Below are positions 33,030 to 47,500 of a DNA stretch of 64,000 nucleotides, one piece after another (within the stretch, counting starts at the first letter, position 1; every line of letters starts with the position of its first letter). The DNA comes from Stratiolaelaps scimitus (Eukaryota; Arthropoda; Arachnida; Mesostigmata; Laelapidae): assembly GCA_019614645.1 (NCBI GenBank), contig JABWDB010000004.1, forward strand, positions 5,890,001 to 5,954,000, read 5' to 3'. The translations under genes were made by a program, and so were the position numbers. The notes under the pieces were generated by a model that did no database searches, had not been told where the DNA came from, and saw only the letters and a list, made by a program, of their open reading frames with translations.

Positions 33030-33086
33030 ACCAAAGCAGTTGTACCGTGAACGATAAATATTGTCTGAGCGTTAGCCTGAAAAATG
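33030..33086 (+). repeat. SINE 3'-tail fragment
   Basis: CCAAAGCAGTTGTACCGTG followed by TGTCTGAGCGTTAGCCTGAAAAAT, close to the tail of the 35656-35820 copy. Confidence 0.6.
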
Positions 33087-33285
33087 AACTCCCCATTATT
33101 ATTATAATTTATCAATTGTATTTCCGTTAAAATTGTAATCACGGGACTTAAGGTGGCGAAGCAAAAACGGAGTACAAAGGAGATCAACAAAAAAGAGTTT
33201 TGCGTTCCAATTAAGGACTCTCAATATACCGGTCATTAACGTAATGCTTTATTCATAAATTTAGCAAAATTGGGTTCCGAATAGG

Positions 33286-33317
<32 letters not shown>

Positions 33318-34575
33318 AACAATTAAACTATAGATAGTACTACTAATTTTGAAACTGATGTTAGGTTCATGAAAGAAAATATGTTACAAGAATTCCAGGT
33401 GGCGAAATTTGTCCGTACTTTTGTACCTGATACATACGAGTTATATCATCCAAGAGACTGACAGTTTGAAGCAAAAGCGCTATTTTATAATCTATTAACT
33501 TCTATGGGCAAAATATGATATGTCACTTCAACCACTAATTAAAAACAGAGAGATGATACAGCCTACGTTTTATTTTATATTCGAAACGTCGGAAACCGTC
33601 TTCAGACTAAACAACGAAAACCAATCATATCTGTTATCTACTTCATCGACGAAGAGGATATTAACAAGCTAATTACAACATCTGGCCTTATTTTTTCATC
33701 TAGTATTCCCCCGGAGGCCTGACAGACAACGGGGGGCTGAGTGCCAGGAAGTCAAAAGAGGACTATAACTTACAAAAGGTTCCACCTTTACTTATTTTTT
33801 TGTTAAACTTCTGTTGAATCAAAGTTATCTAGGGCACAGAGAGCAAGTTATCTAGAACATCTGTCACATTATTTTGAGTCAGACAGGATGAACCGAACGA
33901 AGACTTGCCCGCCATGGCCGCCTTTCGGATCGCACTGTGTCGCTCCAAGCCGTCGTCTGCTGGCCGACGATAAACATCAACATCGCGCCGGCGTAGCGCA
34001 ATCAAACGGTCGCGGCGCGAAGGGCCGTGACGATACTCGATGAAATAAAAAGGGAAATATGAGATGGCCAATCTGAACACATTGGCATTGCGTATTGAAT
34101 TCGGCTCGTCCAGATTTGAGAGCTAATGGTTATTCGGCTCGGATGGTTTGATGGCAGAAGTTGTCTCTGCGCTTCGATAGAGTGAAATGACCCCCCGATC
34201 AGTGGACAGACGCGGACCACTCTCATAGCGAAGTATCTAGTTGTCGAAACCTCGTCAGCTGTTTTTACTGTTCCGCGAGCGGAATTCGCCAGAAGAATCT
34301 TAATATAACACGCATTTGAGAAATGTAAGCTGATGTTTAAAAACGCAGATGTTTAAATTTAGATATCAATATATGGTGGACAAGATGATCGAAACAAACC
34401 ACACAGATAAGATAGGATACATTCGACACTCAGTCATTGCTTCGCAGTAGCGAACGACGCTCAGATTTACTGTATCATCTTTATCTGAAGATTCTTGCCA
34501 GGTACGAGTAAGGAAGAGAATAAGCAAACGTGGCCACGACAGGTCTTCATAGTAATACCTAAAAGGTTAGGAGCT

Positions 34576-34612
34576 GAGGCCTGTCAGATAGGGGAACAGC
34601 TGAGGGTCAGCT
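34576..34612 (+). repeat. Family-2 repeat with AGCTGAGGGTCAGCT hairpin
   Basis: GAGGCCTGTCAGATAGGGGA followed by ACAGCTGAGGGTCAGCT. It matches 28018-28054 in inverse orientation. Confidence 0.65.
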
Positions 34613-35655
34613 CGAGAAACAGATTTACTGTATACATTTAGTTCGCAAGTTTCACCCATATAGTTTCGACCATACATATACCAGAGAATGCGAATGACAA
34701 CTTAAAAACAGCGTCAAAGCAGATAGATAGATATATGAATATTATTAATAGTCTTTTTGTTAGAATGAGTTAAACGCGTACAGATATGCCATACGGATAT
34801 TCGTTATACGTGGAAATTAATGAAACGTATAGCGGTGATGGTCAAAAAGATGTTCGATCTTCGCCCAATTCATAAGTACAGCAAGAGAATCTTGAACCAG
34901 TCGTGTGTAACGCTCGACTCGTGTGACGGCATTGTCGATGGCTATAACTTGTCTATACTGATCGATTGACCTGTATTCAAACGAAGAATAAGCAATAAAA
35001 GAAGAGAAAAGGACAATGACAATACTAAAGAGCCGTTTAGGATTACCCCCTCGAACTCGTGGTGGTCTTTTGGATCCCTCGTGGATATTTCCGATTTGGC
35101 AGCACCGTATGGGTATGCCACTATTGTGACCTCACTTTAGCAGCTTAGTCACTTTATAATTGCTTTATAATCGCTATAAGTCTGATTGAGCATCGTTGCG
35201 CCCAGGAGGGATTGCCTGTCGTGCTGCCTTTTGTACAGGGGGTAAATTCTACCAACGGGAACATTTTCATTGAATGTTAGTGCAAGTTCCTAGTTACGTT
35301 TCTCTGATCTCGATCCACTTCTATTTGTAGTTATATTATGTTTAGAAAGGGAACGAACTCAATTGCGTAAAAGTTGAACAAAGATTAGGGAAAAGCCATC
35401 AAGAATTAGAAATCGTCCGTAAAATATGTTATGTCCCGTAGCGAAATAGCAGTTGTTAGGATGAAATTATTCTTTATTTTGAAATAGGCAACGTCCTATA
35501 CCGTGGACTTGACGAAGATAAATATTGAGATATCACATTGCAACTCTTTGTTTTTTTTACCCAAAAGGAATTAGTTCCTATTCGGGTGCACAGACCAGTT
35601 CAGTGTTACCTTATCCAATCTCGTTAATTGGTCTGCTATTAGGGAGCTAGTTTCC

Positions 35656-35820
35656 AAGTGTATTCGTGTGCGCCTTGCAATCGGAGGAGAAATGAAGGCG
35701 CACGGATTCGATCCCCGCCGTTGCTCCATCGCATTTGAGGGGTTTGTCTTATGAAGCAATGCCAAAAGCAGTTGTTCCGTGGACTGAATTAAATGTTGGG
35801 TGAGCGTCAGCCTGAAAAAT
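35656..35820 (+). repeat. tRNA-derived SINE copy
   Basis: Contains TATTCGTGTGCGCC, CAATCGGAGGAGA, a B-box-like GGATTCGATCCCC, GTCTTATGAAGCAATGCC and the tail TTAAATGTTGGGTGAGCGTC followed by AGCCTGAAAAAT. It lies about 340 bases upstream of the HELQ start codon. Confidence 0.75.
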
Positions 35821-36162
35821 CTACTTAAATTTGAAGTGTAACTCTCAAAGAAGAAATCCGACCGCGAAGCTGTTGTTGGTGTCTCACACCCTTGAATAAC
35901 CTGTAGAACAAGTCCTTGTTATTAGTGGCAAATAGATAGTTGTGTTACTGGAGTCATGTCATGTTCACATGGGATGATATTCCCTAAAATAATTTACTGT
36001 AAAAGTGTCACATAATTATAGGGAACTGCTTTATGGCTAAACGATATAATTTATATTAAATACGAAAACACACTTTTTTTTTCTTCAAATAGCACCTGTC
36101 TGATTAATTTCCGATTCATTTTCAAAATATGTATTTGCCCGTCACGGTGAAGCTGTAGCGCG

Positions 36163-38532
36163 ATGGCGGACGATTCGATGGATTTGTTCGACATGACGTT
36201 CATGGACGATACCGATCCGCGATCTGGGAAGGCTCTTCCTTCTGCATCGACCAAGTCCAAGGCGAGTCCCAACAAGCGGAGGCGTTCAGCACTTTCGAGT
36301 CTGAACAGCACAAGTGTGAACGTGACAACACAGGACAGCATGCTCAGCATGTCCATCTTGGACCAGGTGGGTCGAAGATATCATCTATCTCGTTAGTCGA
36401 AATCATTTCGGTCAGTTTCTCATTTTACTAGTTATTATAATATATATATATATATACTAGATTTTGTGGTCCTAGACACAATAATGGTTTAAGAGAAACT
36501 CACACTGCTTTGCTAAACGATGATTTCCGAGCTGAATGTAGCGAGAACTAGCTCTTCTGAATTTCGGCTTTGTCCGACGGCCGAAACGCGCTAGCCTGCA
36601 CAGTATATATCAATCAGCCGAAAGCAGTCCCAAACTGATGACGTAAAAACACCAGTTCATATTTCCATTTGTGTTTGGCCGCAACCATAAACGCCCGACC
36701 GTAAGCAGCATAAGAAATGACGATAACGTCGAATTGCAGATGAGGTACAGATTCGTGCTAAACAAAGCGTACAATATGGACGTTGGTTCTTCTCTATTGA
36801 AAATAGCTTCGCACTCGAAGGTTGCCGTGCAGGTGTCGGCATCGTCCAGACAAGAACTCTTCGGCGTCCATCCTCAAGAGGAACTAATGCATATGCCTGA
36901 ACAACGTTCTGAGAACTAAATACTTAGGCCGCTATTTCTAACTGAACTCAAATGAAATGATCAAATGAGCCCCACCAGTATTCTCTGTACTTGGAAGGAT
37001 AGGTAATCGCTTCCTTGGTGTCCGCGGCAACCGTATCCCAAGCCACAATAACGCGATTCTCGATCGACGACTGAAACTGCTTCCTTCATAGCAATCTCAT
37101 GTTTGTCTTGGTTCTCTTCATTCGAATTCGTTGGTTGACGACTTTCTGGTTAGGTGTTCGACAGCGACGTGCCTGTAGTTCATCGCAAACCTTAAAGACC
37201 CAACAATCTCTAGGTCTCTTCTGCGAATCCTCCCACCGCAACTGCGACTGCTCGTTCACTTGCGCTGCCAGACAAAATTCATGATGTCGTTATCAACGTA
37301 CAGAGCGGCCGGCTCCGCTTGCCACTTCTATCAAACCTTCCGAGACTGTTTCACCACCTTCGGCTGTGGTTCGGGGCCGTATTAATAAAGGGACCAAGAC
37401 CCTTTAAGACTCAGTTAGCGATTAGCGTCCATAGCGTTCGTGATAACATGAACCGTAACGGCAATGCAGTAGCGCTGCACGCTCACTGCTTGCACAAACT
37501 GCAGTAATAGCAGCCGCAGAGGCAGTTTACTGTGGTATTCACAACAGTGAGAAGAGTTGTGCTGTGTTGTGTTGAGCAAGTGGGCGAAGTTGACATCAGG
37601 CTAGCAGCCCACGCGGACGACCAATAAGAGACGACAGCGCAAGAGCGGGAAGGCGCACTCCTCGACCCACACGTCCGACGTCGTCTCCTCGCCGGCCGCC
37701 AGATATAAACCAGAACCCCCCGTACGCGTCAGACCAGTGTCAGCGAACTGGGCAAGGCGTGCTGTGCTCGTCGCCGTTCTCTCCCGTTCTTACTTCCAGC
37801 ACAAGGCTTCATTCCATACTAGGCTTCGACCAACAACACTTCGCGGGCCATTTATCGTGATGGCAGCAGCAGCAGGAGTGCCAGCGCCGGCGGCGGCGGC
37901 GGACTAGGTCGGGGGCGTAGCCCGTCGAACTCGACGGAGCGAGGTGGGCCTTAGGAGATCAAGAGACGGTAGAGAGAGAGAGAGCTGCAGACGCGAGACA
38001 AGTTGGCAGCAATAACGCCCCTCGTTGGGCGAATACGACGACGCCGAGGCGCGCGGAGAGTAAGAGCATACAGAAGCAGGCTGGCTGGCTGGCGGCGGTG
38101 GTGGCAGCAGTATCCGAGGGCGGCTGCGGTGGCGTCGGCAGTGGAGGCGGTGTTCGTGGTGTATGGATGGGCTGGTGGGTACGTTCTTGGTGACGGGCGC
38201 GCGAGGGATAGGCGCCCACCGGATGGAACTATGAAAGGGGGAAAGAAGTGCTAAGAAGATACTCGGCTAGCGGGTCACCATCAGCAGCAGCAGCCGCTAA
38301 TGGTGGAATAAAAACGTGCTGTCCGCACAGAGGCAGCAGTAGCCGCAGCAGAGGTTTCGGCTCGGCGTGCGATTTATTTCGATGAAAAAAGAGGAGGAAC
38401 ATGCCTGATGAGCGGGGCCGGACAGGCAGAAGAGGAACAACGAACAAAACATGAGCAATAGCCGGTTCGCGAGCAATCCAAATAGCGGATTTGCTCGGAT
38501 GCCTCTGTGGTTATTAGGTTTAGGGTGGTACA

Positions 38533-38569
<37 letters not shown>

Positions 38570-41500
38570 AAGTGCTTAAAGATAATTGGCGTAGACGAAA
38601 TGATATGAAAAGATAAGGTTAGTGTCGGGTAGATACACAATTCGAAGAGGCTCGTTTATTATGGGCGGGCAGCGTTAATTGCTAATTATCGGCATTAGCG
38701 TAGAAGCGTTTTTACTTATTTTTGGAAATAAATATAAAAAAAATCGTCATCTTTGTTCGTATGCCCCAGGTGACAGAACGCCTGCGTTACAACCAGAGGC
38801 AAGAGGAGGCTACACAGCTGGGTATGAGTTTACTACTCGAGGAAACCCAGGAGGAGCAAGGGAAACCCACACAGCCGAACAAAACAATGTGCAGCCAGGC
38901 CTCAGGTGGCTTTTTCGGACTGCCTGCCGTCGTCAAGGACCTTCTACAGAGCAATCGCGGTATGTACACGATGCTGACTACTCACCCAATCAGAACACTG
39001 GACAGGATTCCCCTGCACAACGTCTTTGTGACGTCATTCACACGATCAAGACACAACGTCCTCTATTTTCTAGGCGAACGCTAGAAGCGTGCTAGCTTGC
39101 GCGGCTGCCGCATCGTCTTTCAATGCCAGAAGAGCGTTGACAGTCATTCTTATAATATATAGATTACAAGATCGGGACCCCTGCTAATGATTATCAATAT
39201 GAATTGGCAAAAAGCGCCACCACGCTGACGCCTCAAATATCCACTCGTGAGTTCATGATTCTTCAGAGACTTGATTCTGTGGTCCACCCTCCATACGGTC
39301 TATCGATGGTGGTGGTGGTGGTGATCCTGATTCCGTGGCCATTCTGTTTCAGGCATAACGACGCTGTACGACTGGCAGCGCGAATGTCTGGCGTTGCCGG
39401 CACTCGAATCGCGTCGCAACCTGATCTATTCGCTGCCTACGAGTGGCGGAAAGACGCTCGTCGCGGAAATACTTGCGTTTAAAGTAAGTGATCCCGAAAT
39501 TTCAGCGGGAATTGCTAATTAACTCAGACTGCAGCTCAGTCGATTTACAAATGTGGTGGCCCCAATAAACATATTGTACGTTCGATATAACAAATGCTTG
39601 CCATCTCAGCCACAAATACGACTGCCTATTGGTTATATTGCGAATTCGTATCGTGTTTCACTCATACGCCACAATGGGGGGTCTTTCTCGTATTGTCCAA
39701 ACTGTATGTCCTTAAATGGAACAGCTTTTCTCTTTGTTCTAGGAGTTATTACTTCGACGAAAGAATGTCCTTTTCATCCTGCCATTCGTATCCATTGTCC
39801 AGGAGAAGGCGCGAGCGCTAGCCAATTTCGGTACGTCCGACAGGGTTGCTTCTATTCGCCTATGCATATCTCAATAAGTAGACGATCTCGATATGAAATA
39901 CGCACCCAAAAGATTCTCTCGATCTGTGACGCGAACGAGTTCGCCGAAGCAAATGGTGATTAATTAATTAATGCTGACCAAGCTGTTGTGAGCTTGAATT
40001 ATACATCATTTCGACAGCACAAGGTTGGACGTATTGTTACGGCGGAAAATTGAGCCAGCTAGTTACATTATGGGTGAAGAACATTCGGGAGACCCCGAAC
40101 GGCTGATCGTGCATGTTTCCTACTTTTAATGCGCCTTCCGCGTGTTCCTGGATATTATTATGATATACATATAGGTAATGAGATTTGCTTGACGTGCACG
40201 TGAACGGCGTGATTCTTATTGCAGGCATCGAATTAGGCTTTCTTGTGGAGGAGTACGCCGGCAGCGTCGGTAAAATACCACCAGTCGAGCGCAAAAGACG
40301 GCCCTCAATTTTCATCGCCACCATCGAGAAAGCACACTTCCTTGTCAACTCTCTTGTACGTCACATGATCTTGCCTCAAACTTACCTATCGTTGTGAAGC
40401 AATAGTTCTGTGCCCCTGTTCTGGCCAAATAGACATGGACTCGGCCGGAGGACAATCCCAAGCGATCTAAAAGTGTGCTCTAGCTTCTTATTATCTAAGA
40501 TATTGGCGATGCCAGTGTCTGGCCAATGCCTAACGATGTGTAGTAGTGAGCCCCGCTGCGGGGCTCCTTTTGTTTTTGCGGGGCAACCGTAACGATCCCG
40601 TGCAGGAGGCACTCACTTGTCAGATTTAAATTATGATTCCTTATTAATTACTTGGGTGCTATGTACTTACTCTATTGTACCGACCGATTTACCTTCTAGG
40701 TGGAAACAAAGAGATTGGATGAACTCGGTATGGTCATTGTGGATGAGCTTCACATGGTTGGCGACGGTAGCACGCGCGGCGCTGGCCTCGAGGTAGCTAT
40801 TCCATTCTCTCGAAAGTTTTCGGACGCAGTGACTGCATGACGACGCCTCTGAGAATAAGCGTTCACATATTTTCCACAAAATGAAACGGTTCAAACGCGA
40901 AGATGAATATCGAATTCAGGCAAAATCACTTTCAGGCCTCACTTCTTGAAACCTACAAACAGAAACCTTATGAATTTGATATCTCCCGCATGATACAGGT
41001 GCGAGCTGACCTTTCCCGCGCGTCTCCGACGGGTCGGGGCTGCAGGGAGCTATTTATTGTCATGTCATTTTTATCGTCGTCTTCAATTACGCTTCTAAAC
41101 ATATGTGTTGTTATTTATTTGCCATCTTGTCGTACCTGCGCATCAACCGGATGTCTTCGCTATTGAAGGTGCTCCTTGTCAAATTAAAGAAAGCATCAAA
41201 TGCTCAAATCATCGGTATGAGTGCTACTATCGGCAATATCGAGGAGTTGGCCAGGTGAGTCTATTTCATTTGCCCTATATCGCTTCACCTGTCGCTTAGT
41301 CGTTCCTTGATTTATTCCGAATACGTCGACAACACTGTACTATTTATATATATATATATATATAGACACCTTGACCTCCTCCATCCGGGTAGTTGGAAAC
41401 TTTGCATACTATAATCCACACCTGTGTACTGTTCAATATGCTGAGAATCAATACATCTGTACATCTACAGGCTGGATAAACATTGCATATGTCTAATTTG

Positions 41501-44500
41501 AAGGTTAGATGCCTGCCATGACGGAACAGTCAATGTTGGAGAAAAGCATTGACTTTGCCCATAATGTCCAGTCAGTTTTATTGTCATCATCCTCTTGATA
41601 TAACGGTATATTGTTGTCAAATGCATTTTGCGAGTTACAGCTTCCTTAACGCGGAAATCTATATCGGCAATTTTCGTCCCGTTGATCTCGTGGAGTTCAT
41701 TAACATTGACCACACCGTCCTTGAGGTAATGCCAGTCGTGTTAAGCTTTTGTTGGTGAAGCACCGTCTTTATTCATATGGAATTAGGAGTAGAAATAGCA
41801 TTGCAACTATATGGTATTCTGTTGTTCTGTCACTGGTGGTTTGTAGTCGATATTCAAAATAGCTTAACTCGAAAGAGTGCACTTTGTCGTCTAGTCGGAC
41901 ATTCTCCTGTAAGATATGTATATCTGAGAGCAAAGCAATGCAAAATTACTTTCAAAATTGGACTTTTCCATAGTCTGCTCATGATGAAACAAGTATATCA
42001 TATCATAATCAAATGTTTATTCTCGGAACTGCAATATACATACATATGCTTAAGTTATCGGTAAAAAAAAAGAAAAAAGTAAAAGTAAAAAGGTTCATTG
42101 CACCTCGTTTGGCTATTGCCTTTTGACACAAATGTAGAATCAATGGTGAGCGAGTCCATTCGGACGTTCATACGTTCCCATTAAAATCTAACGTAAATAC
42201 GAATCACTGAGATTCGACAGAGCAGTGTCTTTATTTTATTACTACATATTTGTATTATTGTTCGAGTCAGACTTGTATACGTGTGTTCTAATAGCGTGGC
42301 ATGATTCAATCCGGTCTGGGTTTTACGAAGGTTGGAAAACAACTCGAACTTCGCTTCAACCGGACGCTACCAAAGGTCACAACGGACGCGCGGGAGAAAT
42401 CCGATCCCGATCATATCACCGTAAGAGTTTACTCCTCAACTAGATGTGTTGCGTTCAATATATTTCAGATGGATTCACTCGTAAAGTGAACCCACTTGCG
42501 AATATACGGAAGGTCTTCGATTGATTTCACATATGGGTGTTGATATTGTCTCACTTCTTCATCTACCCACGCGTCGTCCACTTAGAGAGCGATCGTTTTC
42601 ATCCACAAGTCAGATATATATATATATATCAATAATTGGTCGATGTTTCCATTCATGTGGAAATATTTCCAGACTCTCGTAAGCGAAGTTATACCATCGT
42701 CGTCCGTTCTCGTGTTCTGCCCCACCCGGAAGAACTGCGAGAGTGTTGCACAGACGCTCGCGCGATTTCTCGACCCGGAACTAAGGAATCATCAGGTGGA
42801 GAATAAGGTAAGTCGACGACTGAAAAGTTCATTTTTCAAAAGCTATGATGGTCGGACTTACTTATGAAGAAGAATTCGCCGGCATTTCTTCTAACTAACT
42901 AAGATATCCATAACCTGAATCGAGTGTTATCAAGTTACCTTAATCTAGTGTATCCTGTGTAAGAACGCCAACTAGTCATGCGACCCGATCTCAGCGCGAT
43001 TAACTGCACAGTCGACTGTTTACTACGAAAAGGGCCAATGACGAAAGGTGAAGTCACAAATCAAGAAAAATGGAATATTAGAGGCTGCATATAATTATTT
43101 AAGAGGGGTGCACCTCATAAGCGTAGTGGTATTTGTTAAGCCGTGGCGCGAAACAGTCGAAAGTGGTCTTTCAAATGGTCAGCTGGCGAAACATTTGTGT
43201 CAAGTCTACCGGGTAATATTCCCTCTGATTCAGGTAGTAAATCTATCGATTCATATGGAATCTAATACATCTATCTATCGTTACTGTATTGACCAGATTG
43301 GCCTGCTGAGAGCTCTTCGAGCTGAAGCAGGTGTAGTTTGTCCGGTTCTGATGAAGACGCTCCCGTACGGTGTAGCCTATCACCATAGCGGGCTTACACA
43401 CGATGAACGGAAGTTAATCGAGGTTTGTATACAAATCGATGCTTGTTCTTATTCTAACTCATTGACAAATCTCGTCTACACGCGAGACGAGACCTAGCTG
43501 GGATGCACAAGAGGATTACTCTTCCAACTGTCGTCCTAATTGTTCGTTTTTCTAAGAGTTATCTCTTTGGTTGCTCATTGTTGTTTCCGTTGCTTAGGAA
43601 GCCTACTTAGTAGGTACGATATGTTGTCTATGCTGCACGTCAACGCTGGCTGCGGGGGTGAACCTGCCGGCTAAACGAGTCATTCTCAAGTCACCGTACG
43701 TCGGCATAGAATTTCTCACACCCGCTAAATACCGACAGATGATTGGCAGAGCTGGCCGCGCCGGTCTCGACACATCAGGTTTGGAGAGGCGTACCTTATT
43801 ACGTTATGTCTAACGAAATTTCATAGCGGGTTATCGAGCGACAACAAGAAAAATAAGTCATTTGTCGTTTACGTATAGACGCCATTGCGACCTTTATAAG
43901 TCGGGAGTCACTGCATAAGGATGTGTAATTGACCATTCGTCAGTGGAGCCTCCTGATGACATCGTCGGTGACAGATGACGACATATAAATATGTAGTAAT
44001 TTGTCTTATTTAGGACTACAGGAATATGGAACTCATAAATTAATGTTTACATCATTAGTACAATACTTGAACGTCACAAGTAACTACTAATTAATTCCTC
44101 GGATTTTATAGCTTCGGTCCTGGTAAACAGTGCGTTCTTGTCAAGTGACCCAATACGAACAGACGAATCAAGGCAGGAGGGGAGGGCAGAAAGAAATATT
44201 TTGACTTATAACAAATTGAAACCTTTTCCTAATTAATTGCATATCTTGTAATATCCGTTTCAGGTGAAAGTATCCTCATTTGCAAGGCAGCACTTCGTAC
44301 AGATGTGGGTGAAACCTCTTCTATCCGACTTTTCTGAGTATATCCATATGGCTTATAGTGTTTGTTATAGCTGTGCGTTGTTACAGCTGTGGTGTTTCTG
44401 TGTTCACATTTCCCATGTCCTCCGTTTTTGGATATGGATCGAGGATTTACATTTAGTTTCTCATCGCTGGTGCATTTAACTCGATTGTTATCCTCTGGCA

Positions 44501-47500
44501 CGAGGCAGCAATGACCTCACTCAACGTGTGTTGCTTTGAATTGTTTTGCTTTATCAATTCACTACGACGCTTTTAGGTAATGAAGTTACTTCGCTCACCT
44601 GTCGAGAATTGTCGCTCGAGTTTAAACGCACAAGGTCTCGAAGCGCTTGCCATATCCGCTGTGGGTCTGGGGCTGGTTTCAACGAAACAACAACTCACCG
44701 AACTCTTTAGCGATACATTGCTCTCCCTACAGAGTAAGGATAGGTAAGTAAACTGACAAGAGCCTGCTCATATAACATTTCAATCACTACGTGATATTGA
44801 TCAACTATTTCGGCTGAGTGTTTCCTTCTCGATCGAAGGATCCTTTCCAATGTAGCACTATCGCTGAGCCAGTACAAGCCCCCTAGTATTACATCTGCCC
44901 GAGGCGAACTCGTATAGTTTGCGTAACGAAAATATCGAATCCTCAAAATATAGATGCTTCTTTGGTTATTGCACACTGCAACTGACTGATATGTTAATTG
45001 ATCCGAATTAGGAGACGTAAAAATAAGTATGATTTTCTTATTCTCGATTTATTCTTGTAAATTCACAAGCACCGCTGCGGATTTTGCCGGAGAGGTCGTC
45101 GAGAGCTTGATCAAGCAGAAACTTCTAAAATGCGACGAGAATGAGCATCTATGCGCAAGTGCTCTTGGTCACGCGAGCTTTAAAGGTCTGAACGGAAACA
45201 AGGATGTAACAATTGCATGGAGTTTTCACCTATTACACTTGTTTTTGATATCACTCGGCGCCTGTCTATATGACTGCAACACACTGAAACGATACACGGC
45301 TTTCGATCGTTACACTGTTGCCAACATTGATACATTTCAACGAGACAAGGATTGTATAAAGTGATTCCATCAGCTAATCGAGTCACTAAGGCAAAGGCGA
45401 TTGTAATAGTTGGGTTAAGGTGGAACAACTGCTTGGGTGTGTCTGTCTATTCGCAGGTGTCGTTGATCCGCCGCATGTTGCCGCTCTTTACCGGGACCTG
45501 CGTATGGCTATTACACATCTCTCCCTCACGACTCATCTTCATTTGCTCTACCTCATCACACCAAACGACATGATACCTACAAGGTACTAGCGAAGATAAT
45601 TATCAAACGGGGACGTATCATCAAATAATAATATGCACCATAAATAAATGCTAAGGAACATAGAATATTTATTATCTGTGTCCAGCCGAAGGGGCACATT
45701 TCGCCAGGTCATGCCCGTTTCTTTCAAATCGTATTTGTTCATTATCGATGCAGCGGCGTTGTCGATCAGCTCGACAACTAGCATTCAAACTATACTGAGA
45801 CTAGTTGGACCATTATATATATATATATATATATTAGTGAGGTGAGTAATATGTCAGTGAGTAATATATATATATTAGTGAAAATGTAAGGTTTTTGAGT
45901 TAACGTTACTACCGTTTTGTCAAAGGCTCAAGGGCGAGCTATACTTGGATCTGTATCACGAGCTCACGCGAGACGATCGTGAGGTAAGTCATACCGGACG
46001 ATTACTGTTCCCAATTGAACATTTGATTTTGTGTGCGTAGAGCTAGGGCTGGGCTGTCTCAGAGTCGCCTTCGACTATAGAGCTGACTGTGCGGTTACTT
46101 TCTTCGACTATACTACTTACTGCGAGGAGTCTTTGACGTTTTAGCATATTTTTCAAACGTTATCAAACGTTAAGATAATGTCTTGACATCCATTTGTTGA
46201 TCGTACCTGTGCATTTCTATGCTTCGAAGGTAGCGGCAACGATCGGCGTAACCGAAGAACTGGTGATGAGGCTTCGCCTAAACAAAACTATCAAAGGTTT
46301 GTGTGCTATGCCATTTTGCATGACCACTCGATGCCGCTGCAGCGGCAACCACATTTTAATACTAATCATCGTTTCTACAAGTCGAGAGCATTCATAGGCA
46401 AGAATGCCAATCATCATTATCATGTCATAACCGAAAGTCAATCAGTCCCACCATTGCGTGCCATGGGTTGCCACGTACACATTCAGCTGAAACACGGAAA
46501 CTAACAAGGTGTGCCACCCTCACTATGATTGCAGGCGAGGAACGAAATTTGCTGCTAAAGTTCTACGTTACCCTTCAGCTTAATGATTTGTGGAAACGAA
46601 ATACTGTGTGGCAAGTTGCCGAAAGGTAAGCTTACCTTGAAGCCGTGCCCTAACGGGGTCTACCGCTGATCGTTCTGGCCGGACTCTATTCGTTGTCAAC
46701 TCACTGGGTTGGGCATTGTTTTGTCAGATGTTTCTAACTAAAAACCAGGAAGTGTAGAAGGCCTCAGGCTGGTCTGAAGACGGGCAAAACAGCTATGTAC
46801 GATTCGTTATATAGGTTGCATTATCTCTTCAGTAGAGAGCTAAGCGACAAAATGTGTTTTTTCTCTTTTACCTCTTAAACGTAGATTCGAGGAGCATAGA
46901 GGCTCGATTCAGAGTCTCCTGTCACAAGCAACCTCGCACGCGTTATCGATCGCCCACTTTTGTCATGATCTGGAGGAGTTTTGGGCATTGCGAGATCTTC
47001 TACCTGCCTTCGTGGAAAGGTACCCCTTGTACCTCATTACTTTTGTGTACTTCATATACTACGAGATGTCGGTAGCAAGAACAAGAAAACGTGTTGCGTT
47101 CAGAGTTCACGATGTTGGTATATAGCTAGATAATACTGAAAGCTGGAAATTTCATTTTTAAAACTCCTAACAAACACCATTCCATACAGGCTAACTCACT
47201 GCTCGTCCATGGAACTCATCGAGCTTATGGAGCTGCCTGCTGTAAAGAGGGGACGCGCAAGGTTTGTTCTGTACCACTATTCGAGGGCCTGTTTCCACTA
47301 CCACATATTTCCCACTGGACAATTGACGTTTTCATAAAGCAAATGATATATTCGTGATACCGAGGATGACATTCTGATATCACCACTACCACCGGTGATA
47401 ACAGCCCATTTCTAATTACTACATGGACCGTACACTATAAGAGCTTTCGTGGAGCACCAAGCAGCATTAAGCGACACGACAGTTTTTAGGCTTTGTGCCT

